Shown here: in pieces, positions 17,307 through 25,864 of the stretch
How the letters are laid out: each line of letters begins with the position of its first letter
Numbering within the stretch: the first letter of the stretch is position 1
Source of the DNA: Mongoliibacter ruber
Lineage (GTDB): Bacteria; Bacteroidota; Bacteroidia; Cytophagales; Cyclobacteriaceae
Direction: 5' to 3'
DNA length: 64,000 nucleotides
Assembly (NCBI RefSeq): GCF_003003005.1
Contig: NZ_PVTR01000004.1
Coordinates: 233,764-297,763, forward strand
The notes under the pieces: model-generated
Database searches by the model: none
Told to the model about the DNA's origin: nothing
What the model saw: only the letters and a program-made list of their open reading frames with translations
Position numbers and translations under genes: made by a program

Positions 17307-20300
17307 CTAATTTTTACCAACTTGATACTCCTTAAATTTCCCATAAAGCACCGGAACAATAAACAGTGAAATCAATGCCACGGTCATCCCCCCAAAAGCT
17401 GGAATAGCCATTGGGATCATGATGTCAGAACCTCTTCCTGAACTTGTGAGAACTGGCAATAGAGCCAATAAAGTAGTAGCTGAGGTCATCAGACAGGGCC
17501 TTACCCTTTTCAGACCAGCTTCCAAGACTGCTTTTCGGACTTCTTTTACATTTTCAGGTTTGATGCTTTCAAAACTTTGTTTCAAGTATGTCCCCATGAC
17601 TACCCCATCATCTGTGGCAATACCAAAGAGGGCAATGAAACCTACCCAAACTGCCACAGAAAGGTTGAATGTCCGCATTTGAAAGAGTTCCCGCATGTTG
17701 GTTCCCATGAAACTGAAATCAAAGAACCAACCCTGACCATATAACCAAAGCATCAGAAAACCTCCCGAAAAGGCCATGGCTATGGCAGAGAAAATCATCA
17801 AGACCATGGCAGTAGACCTGAACTGCAAGTACAAGATCAAGAAGATCACTGCTAATGAAAGGGGAATGACAATGGCCAATCGTTTTTCAGCGCGGATTTG
17901 ATTTTCATAGCTTCCAGAGAAGGTATAGGAGACTCCTGCCGGCACTTCCAATTCTCCAGAATTTATCTTCTGTATAATAAAATCCTTGGCATTATCCACT
18001 ACGGTTCCTTCGGCAAAACCATCTCTTTTATCAAACAGGACATAGCCCACCAAGAAGGTATTTTCGCCTCGAATCATCATCGGACCTGGACGGTAGTTGA
18101 TTTCTGCCAATTGACCCAAAGGAATCTGAGCACCTGTGGGTGTGCTGACCAAAATTCGTCTCAAAGCCTCAGGATCGTCCCTGTATTCCCTGGCATACCT
18201 GGCCCGGATAGCATATCGCTCCCTTCCTTCTACCGTGGTACTTAGCGTCATACCTCCAATAGCCACTTCTATAAATTCCTGCACATCGGCAATATTCAGC
18301 CCGTACCTGCCCAATTGGGTCCTATCCAGATCGATTTCCATATATGGCTTACCTAGTGATCGGTCAGCAAATACTGCCTCAGATTTGACTGAAGGTACTT
18401 CTTTGAGCAGTGATTCCAGTTTGAGACTGAAATTCTCAATTGTCTCCAAATCTGGCCCATAGACTTTCATACCCATAGGGGCACGCATACCTGTCTGCAA
18501 CATCACCAATCGGGTTTCGATAGGCTGTAGCTTTGGCGCAGAAGTTACTCCAGGAAGGTTTGAAGTACGGATTTGTATTTCATCCCAGATATCATCTGGC
18601 GTTTGGATTTCATCCCTCCATTGACGGAAGTATTGTCCTCTTCTTTCATCGGAAACCAAGTATTTGGAAATATTTCGAGTTATTGCCCTTCTTTGGGCTT
18701 CTTCCATATAATTCTTGTCATCATCCCAAATGGCACCATCGCTACGATCATACCACCAGTATTTATCATTGACCAGTACCTGATAATTGCCGTCTCTATT
18801 GACCTTGAACCTGAGTTTGCGGGCATCATCATCTTGCAGGTACTCGGTTTTGTAATTGATGATGTTTTCGTACATGGACATAGGCGCCGGATCCAATGGG
18901 CTCTCTGCTCTTCCAGCTTTTCCAACCACCATTTCCACTTCAGGAATCGCCTGAACCAGCATATCCAGTTGCTTCACTATCTGCATATTGGCCTCCACAC
19001 CTGAATGTGGCATAGAAGTCGGCATCAATAGAAAAGACCCCTCGTTCAATGCAGGCATAAACTCTTTGCCCATCCCCGGAAGTGCATGTGTAAGTCCAGA
19101 CCAAACAGAAGTAGTCCGTATATTCCAGCCTACTTGGTCAAAACCCTTGGCGACAAAGCCAAAAATGCTATTGAACCCTAACCAGACATTTGCGGCAAAG
19201 AGAATGATCAATGCAGGAAGCAAAAGAAATACCCTCGCATGCTCCAGGCACCATTTCAACATGTGGGCATAGAAGCGGATAAATAAAGAGAAAAGTCCCA
19301 AAACCAAACCCAAGACTAAGGCAATGAAAAGAAAATTCACAAATACTGATTGCGTCAGTCCTAATGGCCTCCATTCAAAAGCCAGTAAAACGGAAACAGC
19401 CACGACAGCAATCAACATGGCTATCTGATTTTTATATTTCCCGTTTTGTGTCTGCTTTGGAAAGAAATGATGGATCAATTGATTGGCTGCAAAGGCCAAC
19501 AAAACCCATCCTGCCCAAGGGAAATAGAACAACAAAATCAAGCCAGCAAAAGCCATCAAGAAATTGAGAATTGTCCTGTAATTCTTGGATTTCACCTTGG
19601 CTCCGAAAACCCAATGGGCAAAGGCTGGCATAAATACCAAAGTAAAAATCAAAGCCGCTATCAAAGCGAAAGTCTTGGTGTAAGCCAAAGGACCAAAAAG
19701 TTTGCCTTCTGCCGCTTGGAGCGTGAAGACAGGTAAGAAACTCACAATCGTAGTCATCACCGCAGTCAGGATTGCCGAACTCACTTCAGTAGTAGCTTCA
19801 TATATTATCTGAAGTTTGGTTTTTTTATCCCCTGATTCTTCAAGATGGCGGAGAATATTTTCATTTAGAATAATCCCCAAATCCACCATTGTTCCAATGG
19901 CAATGGCAATCCCTGAAAGTGCCACAATATTGGCATCCACGCCCACATACTTCATCATGATAAAGCACATCAAAACAGCCAAAGGCAGAAGTGCAGAAAT
20001 CAAGAGGGAAGCCCTGAGGTTATACACCATCACCATGATCACAATGATGGTAATCAGGATTTGAAGACTGATGGCTTCATTGAGGGTGCTCAAGGTTTCT
20101 TTTATCAGACCCGAACGATCATAAAAAGGCACTATGGTCACTTTAGAAACCGTACCATCTTCCAGTGTTTTGGTAGGAAGACCTGGAGAGATCTCTTCAA
20201 TTTTGGCTTTGATGGCATCGATGACTTGTAAAGGATTATCTCCGTAACGGGCAACAACTACACCACCAACTGCTTCCGCACCTCCTTTGTCCAATATTGC

Positions 20301-21176
20301 TCTTTCGGCACGGCTTGCAGGCCCAATGTTGACTTTGGCGATATCTTTGATGCGCAAGGGAACGTTGTTGCTCACCTTTACTACAGCTTTCTCAATGTCT
20401 TCTAAGGATTTCACATAGCCCAGTCCACGGACGATAAACTCCACCTGATTGATTTCCATGGTATTGGCACCAATGTCCAGATTGGATTGCTTGATGGCGT
20501 TCATTACCTGCATCATGGAAACGTTGTGGGCTTTCATGGCCACAGGATCCAAATCCACTTGATACTCCTTGACATGTCCACCAATACTGGCTACTTCCGC
20601 TACGCCTTCTGTGCCTGCGAGACCATATCTCACATAATAATCCTGGATACTTCTGAGTTCGTGCAGGTCCCATCCACCTGCAGGATTACCCTTTTCATCT
20701 CTTCCTTCAAGTGTATAGAAATAGACTTGTCCTAATCCAGTAGCATCAGGACCAAGTTTGGGTTGTACTCCTTCAGGAAGCAATCCTGAAGGCAAAGAGT
20801 TGAGCTTTTCCAGGATTCTGGAGCGACTCCAGTAAAACTCAATTTCCTCGTCAAAAATGATATAGATCGAAGAAAAGCCAAACATAGAAGTGCTTCGGAT
20901 GGATTTCACCCCAGGCATCCCAAGTAGAGAAGTAGTCAAAGGATAGGTAATCTGATCTTCGACATCCTGAGGAGAACGTCCCATCCAATCGGTAAAGACG
21001 ATCTGCTGGTTTTCCCCGATATCCGGAATGGCATCTACTGGTACAGGGTCGTTGGGCAGGAAGCCAGTGTTCCAGTTGAATGGAGCAGTCACTATCCCCC
21101 ATGCCACTACAAGGACGAGTAGTATGACTGTGACCAGTTTATTTTCGAGAAAGAATTTTATTGTTTTATTAAGCAT
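17307..21176 (-). CDS. cusA: CusA/CzcA-type RND heavy-metal efflux pump
   Basis: This is the proton-driven inner-membrane pump of the tripartite Cus system, about 1289 residues from the ATG at 21176. A further upstream ATG at 21221 would add 15 residues that are not family-like. The N-terminus MLNKTIKFFLENKLVTVILL is the first RND helix. Further markers are DAIPDIGENQQIVFTDW, the TM4 segment GIAIAIGTMVDLGIILNEN, and the C-terminal FGIATDDGVVMGTYL with RPCLMTSATTLLALLPV. It is longer than E. coli CusA (about 1047 residues). One extra part is a hydrophobic insert between TM6 and TM7 (about residues 550-650) with three or more added helices; the other is a Trp/Asp-rich periplasmic insert. Similar long forms occur in other Bacteroidota. 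Confidence 0.93.
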   Translation of the reverse strand: MLNKTIKFFLENKLVTVILLVLVVAWGIVTAPFNWNTGFLPNDPVPVDAIPDIGENQQIVFTDWMGRSPQDVEDQITYPLTTSLLGMPGVKSIRSTSMFGFSSIYIIFDEEIEFYWSRSRILEKLNSLPSGLLPEGVQPKLGPDATGLGQVYFYTLEGRDEKGNPAGGWDLHELRSIQDYYVRYGLAGTEGVAEVASIGGHVKEYQVDLDPVAMKAHNVSMMQVMNAIKQSNLDIGANTMEINQVEFIVRGLGYVKSLEDIEKAVVKVSNNVPLRIKDIAKVNIGPASRAERAILDKGGAEAVGGVVVARYGDNPLQVIDAIKAKIEEISPGLPTKTLEDGTVSKVTIVPFYDRSGLIKETLSTLNEAISLQILITIIVIMVMVYNLRASLLISALLPLAVLMCFIMMKYVGVDANIVALSGIAIAIGTMVDLGIILNENILRHLEESGDKKTKLQIIYEATTEVSSAILTAVMTTIVSFLPVFTLQAAEGKLFGPLAYTKTFALIAALIFTLVFMPAFAHWVFGAKVKSKNYRTILNFLMAFAGLILLFYFPWAGWVLLAFAANQLIHHFFPKQTQNGKYKNQIAMLIAVVAVSVLLAFEWRPLGLTQSVFVNFLFIALVLGLVLGLFSLFIRFYAHMLKWCLEHARVFLLLPALIILFAANVWLGFNSIFGFVAKGFDQVGWNIRTTSVWSGLTHALPGMGKEFMPALNEGSFLLMPTSMPHSGVEANMQIVKQLDMLVQAIPEVEMVVGKAGRAESPLDPAPMSMYENIINYKTEYLQDDDARKLRFKVNRDGNYQVLVNDKYWWYDRSDGAIWDDDKNYMEEAQRRAITRNISKYLVSDERRGQYFRQWRDEIQTPDDIWDEIQIRTSNLPGVTSAPKLQPIETRLVMLQTGMRAPMGMKVYGPDLETIENFSLKLESLLKEVPSVKSEAVFADRSLGKPYMEIDLDRTQLGRYGLNIADVQEFIEVAIGGMTLSTTVEGRERYAIRARYAREYRDDPEALRRILVSTPTGAQIPLGQLAEINYRPGPMMIRGENTFLVGYVLFDKRDGFAEGTVVDNAKDFIIQKINSGELEVPAGVSYTFSGSYENQIRAEKRLAIVIPLSLAVIFLILYLQFRSTAMVLMIFSAIAMAFSGGFLMLWLYGQGWFFDFSFMGTNMRELFQMRTFNLSVAVWVGFIALFGIATDDGVVMGTYLKQSFESIKPENVKEVRKAVLEAGLKRVRPCLMTSATTLLALLPVLTSSGRGSDIMIPMAIPAFGGMTVALISLFIVPVLYGKFKEYQVGKN

Positions 21177-21446
21177 AGTTTCTGAAACTAACTTTTTTCT
21201 AACCTGAAATACTTCATTCAAGTAGAAACAGATATTTATGGATACTAGATATTATTGGATATTACTGACTAGCAGCAAGCCTTAAACTAAAATTTGAAAG
21301 GAGATAAAGGGTTAGGAAATAGACCTGACAGGTTTTCAACCTTTAAATCCTTCAAAATCTACTTTTTATCAAGAAGAAAATTCTAATTCTCTTTGTGCCT
21401 TAGTGACTTTGTGGTAATTCAAACCACACTCATTAGAAAGAAAAAA
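21177..21446. other. Gap upstream of cusA with several short repeats
   Basis: The interval holds degenerate GATATT units (21231-21275, including GATACTAGATATTATTGG). A palindromic ACCTG-A-CAGGT lies at 21323-21333. The phrase CTTTGTGCCTTAGTGACTTT near 21392 is of a type I recognise as common in Bacteroidota intergenic DNA (from memory, not searched). No reading frame is supported. The cusA promoter or leader should lie here if it is separate from the HYC_CC_PP gene. Confidence 0.55.
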
Positions 21447-21827
21447 TCATATCAGGAATACCTGACAAAAAATATAAATCGGTGTATTTTGTAATGTTGG
21501 AGGTGAGGAATCAGCAAAAGTTGTCACCTCTTTATCATTGTTCCTTACTTTGAACAATTCCGTATTAAAGGCCAAATCTACATAATCAAAACCAAAAGGT
21601 TGAAAATTCAAAACTGTAGAGAGTTGCTGTTCAGTATTCGGAAGTTCCAAATTGGAAACATCATCACAGCAGCCTTGCATGGGAGTATTGGACTCACAGC
21701 AGGTTTTGTATTCAGCAAAAACATTGATCCTTTGGAAGTCATCTCCACAGAAATGCATGGAATAGCTCAGCCCTGCGTTAAAAAACACATAGAATACAAG
21801 GAGTGCTATTTTGATAAATGACTTCAC
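21447..21827 (-). CDS. HYC_CC_PP family exported protein
   Basis: The 126-residue protein has a signal peptide (MKSFIKIALLVFYVFFNAG). It carries the three marks of this Bacteroidota family: an HFCG motif (HYC position), CC pairs at KTCCES and GCCDD, and a Pro-Pro motif near the C-terminus (SSPPTLQNTPIYIFCQVFLI). The function is unknown, but such genes often precede copper/silver efflux genes, and the many cysteines suit metal binding in the periplasm (inference). It is the first gene of the cus cluster on the minus strand. Confidence 0.8.
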   Translation of the reverse strand: MKSFIKIALLVFYVFFNAGLSYSMHFCGDDFQRINVFAEYKTCCESNTPMQGCCDDVSNLELPNTEQQLSTVLNFQPFGFDYVDLAFNTELFKVRNNDKEVTTFADSSPPTLQNTPIYIFCQVFLI

Positions 21828-22034
21828 GATTGGTAATTACGAAACAAATGTAAATAAGTTTACTGTATTAAATGTACAGAATTTTTGTGGGAGTTTATAA
21901 AATATACTGAAATCTTAAAAGCCAATGTCGGGCAGAACCGTCAGAAATGATAGTGGAATGAACCATATCTCCCGGAGTTTCTCAAAACTGCTGACTTGAA
22001 CTTTATATTAAATATACCATTCCAACAGTCATTT

Positions 22035-22922
22035 TTAAAACTCATTTTTTTCAATCATAATGATAAAATTCCCTACTTCATCAATTAGTCCATAGTCATG
22101 TTTTGTTTTGCCATTGATAAATTCTGATTTATGGCCTAGAGCATGTAATCCATCAAAATAATTGATGAGTTTAAAATTAAAATCGATCAATATTTTGCCT
22201 TCTACATCAATGAGTCCATAGGACAAGCCCTTTTTAAAAACTCCCTTCCCAAAATTCATCAATTGTATCAAAGTAGGTGAGTAACCATCAGCATCCTTAT
22301 CCAAAAAGCTTATATATCTACCAAAATTTGAGATTACACTTCCACTTTTATCGATAAGAATTAATTCACCGTTCCCATTATTGACAAGAGCATGATCTTT
22401 AAAAAATGAAGTTCCATCACTGAATTCAGGTTCTATAACTTTTTCCCCATCCATATTCACATACCCAAATTTCCAATTGCTAGATTGAACTTTAGATAGA
22501 CCATCTTTAAAATCAGATGGTTTTTTAGAAAAAATAAAATCAATAATCATTTCTCCATTTTTATCGATTGCGCCCCAATTATCAAATTCATCCTGAACAA
22601 TTGCTAACCCTTCACTAAAAGATGATGCATCCTTAAACTTAAAATCAACAACAAGCTCTTTGTCAGAATTTATAAATCCAAATTTTTTACTTAAGGGATT
22701 ATAAATCTTGATCAAACCTTCTGAAGGTGCAAAAAATGAAGATGTAACAGAGAAAATATTTGACGAAATAAAAAATTTATTTAGGTCACTAAAATTTGAA
22801 GCACCTATTACACTGGTGTAATCTTGTTGGTCCATTCGCAAAACTTCTTCAAATTGATCATTAAAATAATGTATTGTAAGTTTTCTCGAACTATCCTCAG
22901 AAAACCCGACATCAGCTTTCAT
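22035..22922 (-). CDS. WG-repeat protein
   Basis: The 295-residue protein has about five WG repeats (KFGFINSDKE, NWGAIDKNGE, KFGYVNMDGEK, SYGLIDVEGK, DYGLIDEVGN), each followed by a beta-strand and a GLA/GLH-type turn. WG repeats form beta-propeller-like binding modules of unknown partner. No signal peptide is visible. The frame is open for only 12 more codons upstream before a stop, so the protein may be a truncated relic of a longer secreted form. Its base composition is more AT-rich than the neighbouring cus genes. Confidence 0.7.
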   Translation of the reverse strand: MKADVGFSEDSSRKLTIHYFNDQFEEVLRMDQQDYTSVIGASNFSDLNKFFISSNIFSVTSSFFAPSEGLIKIYNPLSKKFGFINSDKELVVDFKFKDASSFSEGLAIVQDEFDNWGAIDKNGEMIIDFIFSKKPSDFKDGLSKVQSSNWKFGYVNMDGEKVIEPEFSDGTSFFKDHALVNNGNGELILIDKSGSVISNFGRYISFLDKDADGYSPTLIQLMNFGKGVFKKGLSYGLIDVEGKILIDFNFKLINYFDGLHALGHKSEFINGKTKHDYGLIDEVGNFIIMIEKNEF

Positions 22923-23102
22923 ATTCCCATACAGTGGAATATGTAAAAGATGGTAATTTCAGGATTGATAGAAATACATCTTTGAAGTAGGTGGGAAAAA
23001 TAAAACTACCGAGCAAATTCAGGGAGTCAAAAACAGCTTTATAGCTGCAGATGATATTGAATATGGCAATCCCAAAAAAATTCCACTTTGGTTATTTGAT
23101 TT

Positions 23103-23145
23103 TATGTACTGAAGAAACCTCACTAATTGGTTTCTTCAGTACATA
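23103..23145. terminator. Long perfect hairpin after the SusE gene
   Basis: TATGTACTGAAGAAACC (23103-23119) pairs perfectly with GGTTTCTTCAGTACATA (23129-23145) around a 9-base loop, giving a 17-bp stem. It lies 11 bases after the SusE-like stop on the minus strand. There is no clean T-run on the minus strand, while the plus strand has AAATTTTTT after it. It may act in both directions or stabilise the mRNA 3' end. Confidence 0.65.
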
Positions 23146-23156
23146 AATTTTTTACA

Positions 23157-24194
23157 TCAATCGTTTTTGATCAATTCATAGGTGATTTCACCTGGCACTT
23201 TCCAATCCATGGTAATGGTATAATTCCCATCATCTGCAATAGGAATATCTGATCCGTCTGGATTCAGTACGCCATCCATTCCAGTATCTCCATAATTGAA
23301 AGCCCAATCTCCAGCTCTGAATTTGAAATTACCAGCTACCAAATCCAAGGTGATGGTCAATACATTTTCCACAGGATCAAATTCCATCGGTGTATCAGCA
23401 TCCCATCCAAGAGGTGTCGCATCCCCAATAATCCCCCAAGGTCTTCTAGTACCAATTTCATAAGTCAGGTTGTTCAAATCTACTTTCAACCTAAATGTCC
23501 CGAAAGGTTCGGTCACGATCAAGTCGGGTCCGTTTCTTTCCAGGGTTCCGTTTTCACCGCCATAATTGACATCCCAGTTTGGCCCTTCATTCACTTTAAA
23601 GGCACCAGAACCTCCAAGGATATGGACATAACCCTCAAACACGTTGTCATTGTTAACTGAAAACAATACAGTGTTTTCATTTTCGGGAGCCCAGCCTTGA
23701 TAGTCGCCCGGTACATACATTCTGGTAAATTCCAATGCCTCTGAAAAAGGTGTCACCGAAATGGTAGACACTTCAGAAAAGACTGGATCTACAGCATCAC
23801 CAAGACTCGCTCTTACCCTGACATCCATTTGAATACCCTCTTCAGGCTCATAACCCCTCCCAATTAATCTTTGATTTAAACTTGCTTGGGTGATGGTAAC
23901 ATCAGAACCATTGGAATTCCCAACATCTAGTGGGTCCGCAAATGAAGTTCCTGCTTCTGCTAGTTGAACAGTATAATTCACTGCTGCAGAAAAACCAAAA
24001 TTGGCTGGGTCAAAACTGAATACTAACTGTTCAGATGCAGTTTCGCTGTCCAAAACAATACTTTGTCCTGAAGCAGGACTAGTCAGCACAGGACTATCGG
24101 GATTATCCGACATCACCGTTCTTTCTTCTTCGGTACAGGCCCAACTCATTGACAGTCCTAATAACACGAGGTATAGTATTTTAATATTTTTCAT
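23157..24194 (-). CDS. SusE/SusF-like outer-membrane lipoprotein
   Basis: The 345-residue protein has a lipobox (LSMSWAC, cysteine near residue 20). It has an N-terminal SusE domain (about 30-145, PVLTSPASGQSIVL, VNYTVQLAEAGTSF). A C-terminal pair of SusF-like starch/glycan-binding modules follows, recognised by MYVPGDYQGWAPENENTVLF, IIGDATPLGWDADTPM and ITLDLVAGNFKFRAGDWAFN. It is surface-exposed and binds the polysaccharide. It is the last gene of the galactan locus and ends just before a strong hairpin. Confidence 0.88.
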   Translation of the reverse strand: MKNIKILYLVLLGLSMSWACTEEERTVMSDNPDSPVLTSPASGQSIVLDSETASEQLVFSFDPANFGFSAAVNYTVQLAEAGTSFADPLDVGNSNGSDVTITQASLNQRLIGRGYEPEEGIQMDVRVRASLGDAVDPVFSEVSTISVTPFSEALEFTRMYVPGDYQGWAPENENTVLFSVNNDNVFEGYVHILGGSGAFKVNEGPNWDVNYGGENGTLERNGPDLIVTEPFGTFRLKVDLNNLTYEIGTRRPWGIIGDATPLGWDADTPMEFDPVENVLTITLDLVAGNFKFRAGDWAFNYGDTGMDGVLNPDGSDIPIADDGNYTITMDWKVPGEITYELIKND

Positions 24195-24210
24195 GGATTT
24201 TTTATTTTAA

Positions 24211-25806
24211 TTAATATCCAGGGTTTTGTTCTAAAGTTGGATTGGCGATCAAATCAGCCTGTGGCAAAGGATACAAGTTTCTGAACGCCGGCACTGAAGT
24301 ACCTTCAAATGTTCCACCTTTCCATTGCCATATGTATTCTCCTCCTGTAAATCTTCCAAATCTGATCAAATCGATTCTCCTTGTAGCTTCCCACTTCATC
24401 TCTCTGCCCCGCTCATCTAGGATAAAATCCAACGTAAAATCAGCGGCAGAAATATTTCCTTCAGAATTTCCATAAGCCCTTTCTCTCAGCGCGTTGATAT
24501 AAGAAATTGCTTCTGTCTCTGTGCCTCCAGATCCGCCTCTTAGCACTGCCTCAGCATACATCAAATACGCATCTGCCAATCTAAACAATGGAAAATCGAC
24601 ACTCACATGGTCACTCACTGGACCTCCCGGTCTGTCTCCAGTATCTTTTGTGATATTTCTAAATTTAAGCACACCATAACCATCCTGAAAATTACTGATG
24701 TTTTCTACATCAATCTGCTGTTCGTCTGTATGGAACCAGCCTCTTGCATCAGGTGAACCATTAGTATTGGGGTAAAGCCTTACCAATTCAGGTCTTGCTC
24801 TCATACCTTGCCATTGGCCCGGCACCCCAAAGCTGTAAAAGTTACGCATGGTTCCTCCGATAGCGGCATTCACCAAGAAGGTAGCACCTCCCCAAGACAT
24901 CGTACTGACTTGATCAAAAGAAATGGGGAATATGATCTCATTGGATTGGTCGTTGTCTGCAAAAAACAAATGGTTGTAATCAGGCTCTAAAGAATATCCT
25001 GCATTGATTACTTCATTGACTTGGGTAATGACTTCAGTATACCTAGACTGCCCAGTATAAACTTCGGCATTCAGGTACATTTTCGCCAAAAGCATCCTAG
25101 CTGCTGCTTGATCTGCTCTTGCATACTCATTCTGACCGGCAGGCATAAGGTTAGGAATGATATCCAACAGTTCTGACTCTATGTAAGAGAACAAATCTTG
25201 TCTGTTGGTCTGCTCTGGGAAAAACGAGCCTACTACATCCTGTTCGGTAACAAATGGAACATTCCCATACAAGTCCAAAGCATGGTAATAACTCAAGGCC
25301 CTGAGGAACCTTGCTTCAAGCCGGTACATCCTTGCTGATTGTTGATCGGCTTCAGAAATACCTCTATCGTTCATATTGGCATCACTCAATTCTCTGATGA
25401 ATTCATTTGCCAAAGTGATTTGATAAAAAATCCTGTAATACATGGCAGCTATAAAGCCATTGTCTGAAGAGAATGTCAAGGTATTCAAACTAGGCAAGCC
25501 TTCATCATTCCATGAAATGATGGCCTCATCTGTTGGTAACTCCTGCAATTTCCAATAAGCCCTTAGGTAAGTGGAAGCACCTTCATCCTGTCCACCAATA
25601 TCGCCTCTGCCATCAGGTCCTGACTGACCACTTGTAGCAAGGCCAGCATACATTTTTGCAAGCACCTGTACATAATTATCGAAATCCTGATAAACCTGAA
25701 CTGAGGTGAATTCCCCGAATGGCTCCAGATCAAGATCTGTACAACCTCCAATGGTAAACACAGTTACCATCATGATTGCTATTTTATTAATAAATCTACT
25801 TTTCAT
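24211..25806 (-). CDS. RagB/SusD family nutrient-uptake lipoprotein
   Basis: About 531 residues from the ATG at 25806; an upstream ATG at 25839 precedes it but spoils the signal peptide. The lipobox is FTIGGC. SusD markers include FIRELSDA, ARFLRALSYYHALDLYGNVPFV, the TPR-like ADQAAARMLLAKMYLNAEVY, RLADAYLMYAEAVLRG, and the closing LYPLPQADLIANPTLEQNPGY. SusD proteins form the lid of the SusC transporter and capture glycan fragments at the surface. It lies between SusE and SusC. Confidence 0.95.
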   Translation of the reverse strand: MKSRFINKIAIMMVTVFTIGGCTDLDLEPFGEFTSVQVYQDFDNYVQVLAKMYAGLATSGQSGPDGRGDIGGQDEGASTYLRAYWKLQELPTDEAIISWNDEGLPSLNTLTFSSDNGFIAAMYYRIFYQITLANEFIRELSDANMNDRGISEADQQSARMYRLEARFLRALSYYHALDLYGNVPFVTEQDVVGSFFPEQTNRQDLFSYIESELLDIIPNLMPAGQNEYARADQAAARMLLAKMYLNAEVYTGQSRYTEVITQVNEVINAGYSLEPDYNHLFFADNDQSNEIIFPISFDQVSTMSWGGATFLVNAAIGGTMRNFYSFGVPGQWQGMRARPELVRLYPNTNGSPDARGWFHTDEQQIDVENISNFQDGYGVLKFRNITKDTGDRPGGPVSDHVSVDFPLFRLADAYLMYAEAVLRGGSGGTETEAISYINALRERAYGNSEGNISAADFTLDFILDERGREMKWEATRRIDLIRFGRFTGGEYIWQWKGGTFEGTSVPAFRNLYPLPQADLIANPTLEQNPGY

Positions 25807-25864
25807 CTTTAATGTGTTTTTAACATGAATCAAATTCAAATATGATGTTTATCCATGCTGTGAT

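Noticed and set aside
12463..21827. Possible diversity-generating retroelement because of the S23/Avd-like protein
   Set aside because: No reverse transcriptase, template/variable repeat pair or variable target protein is in the window.
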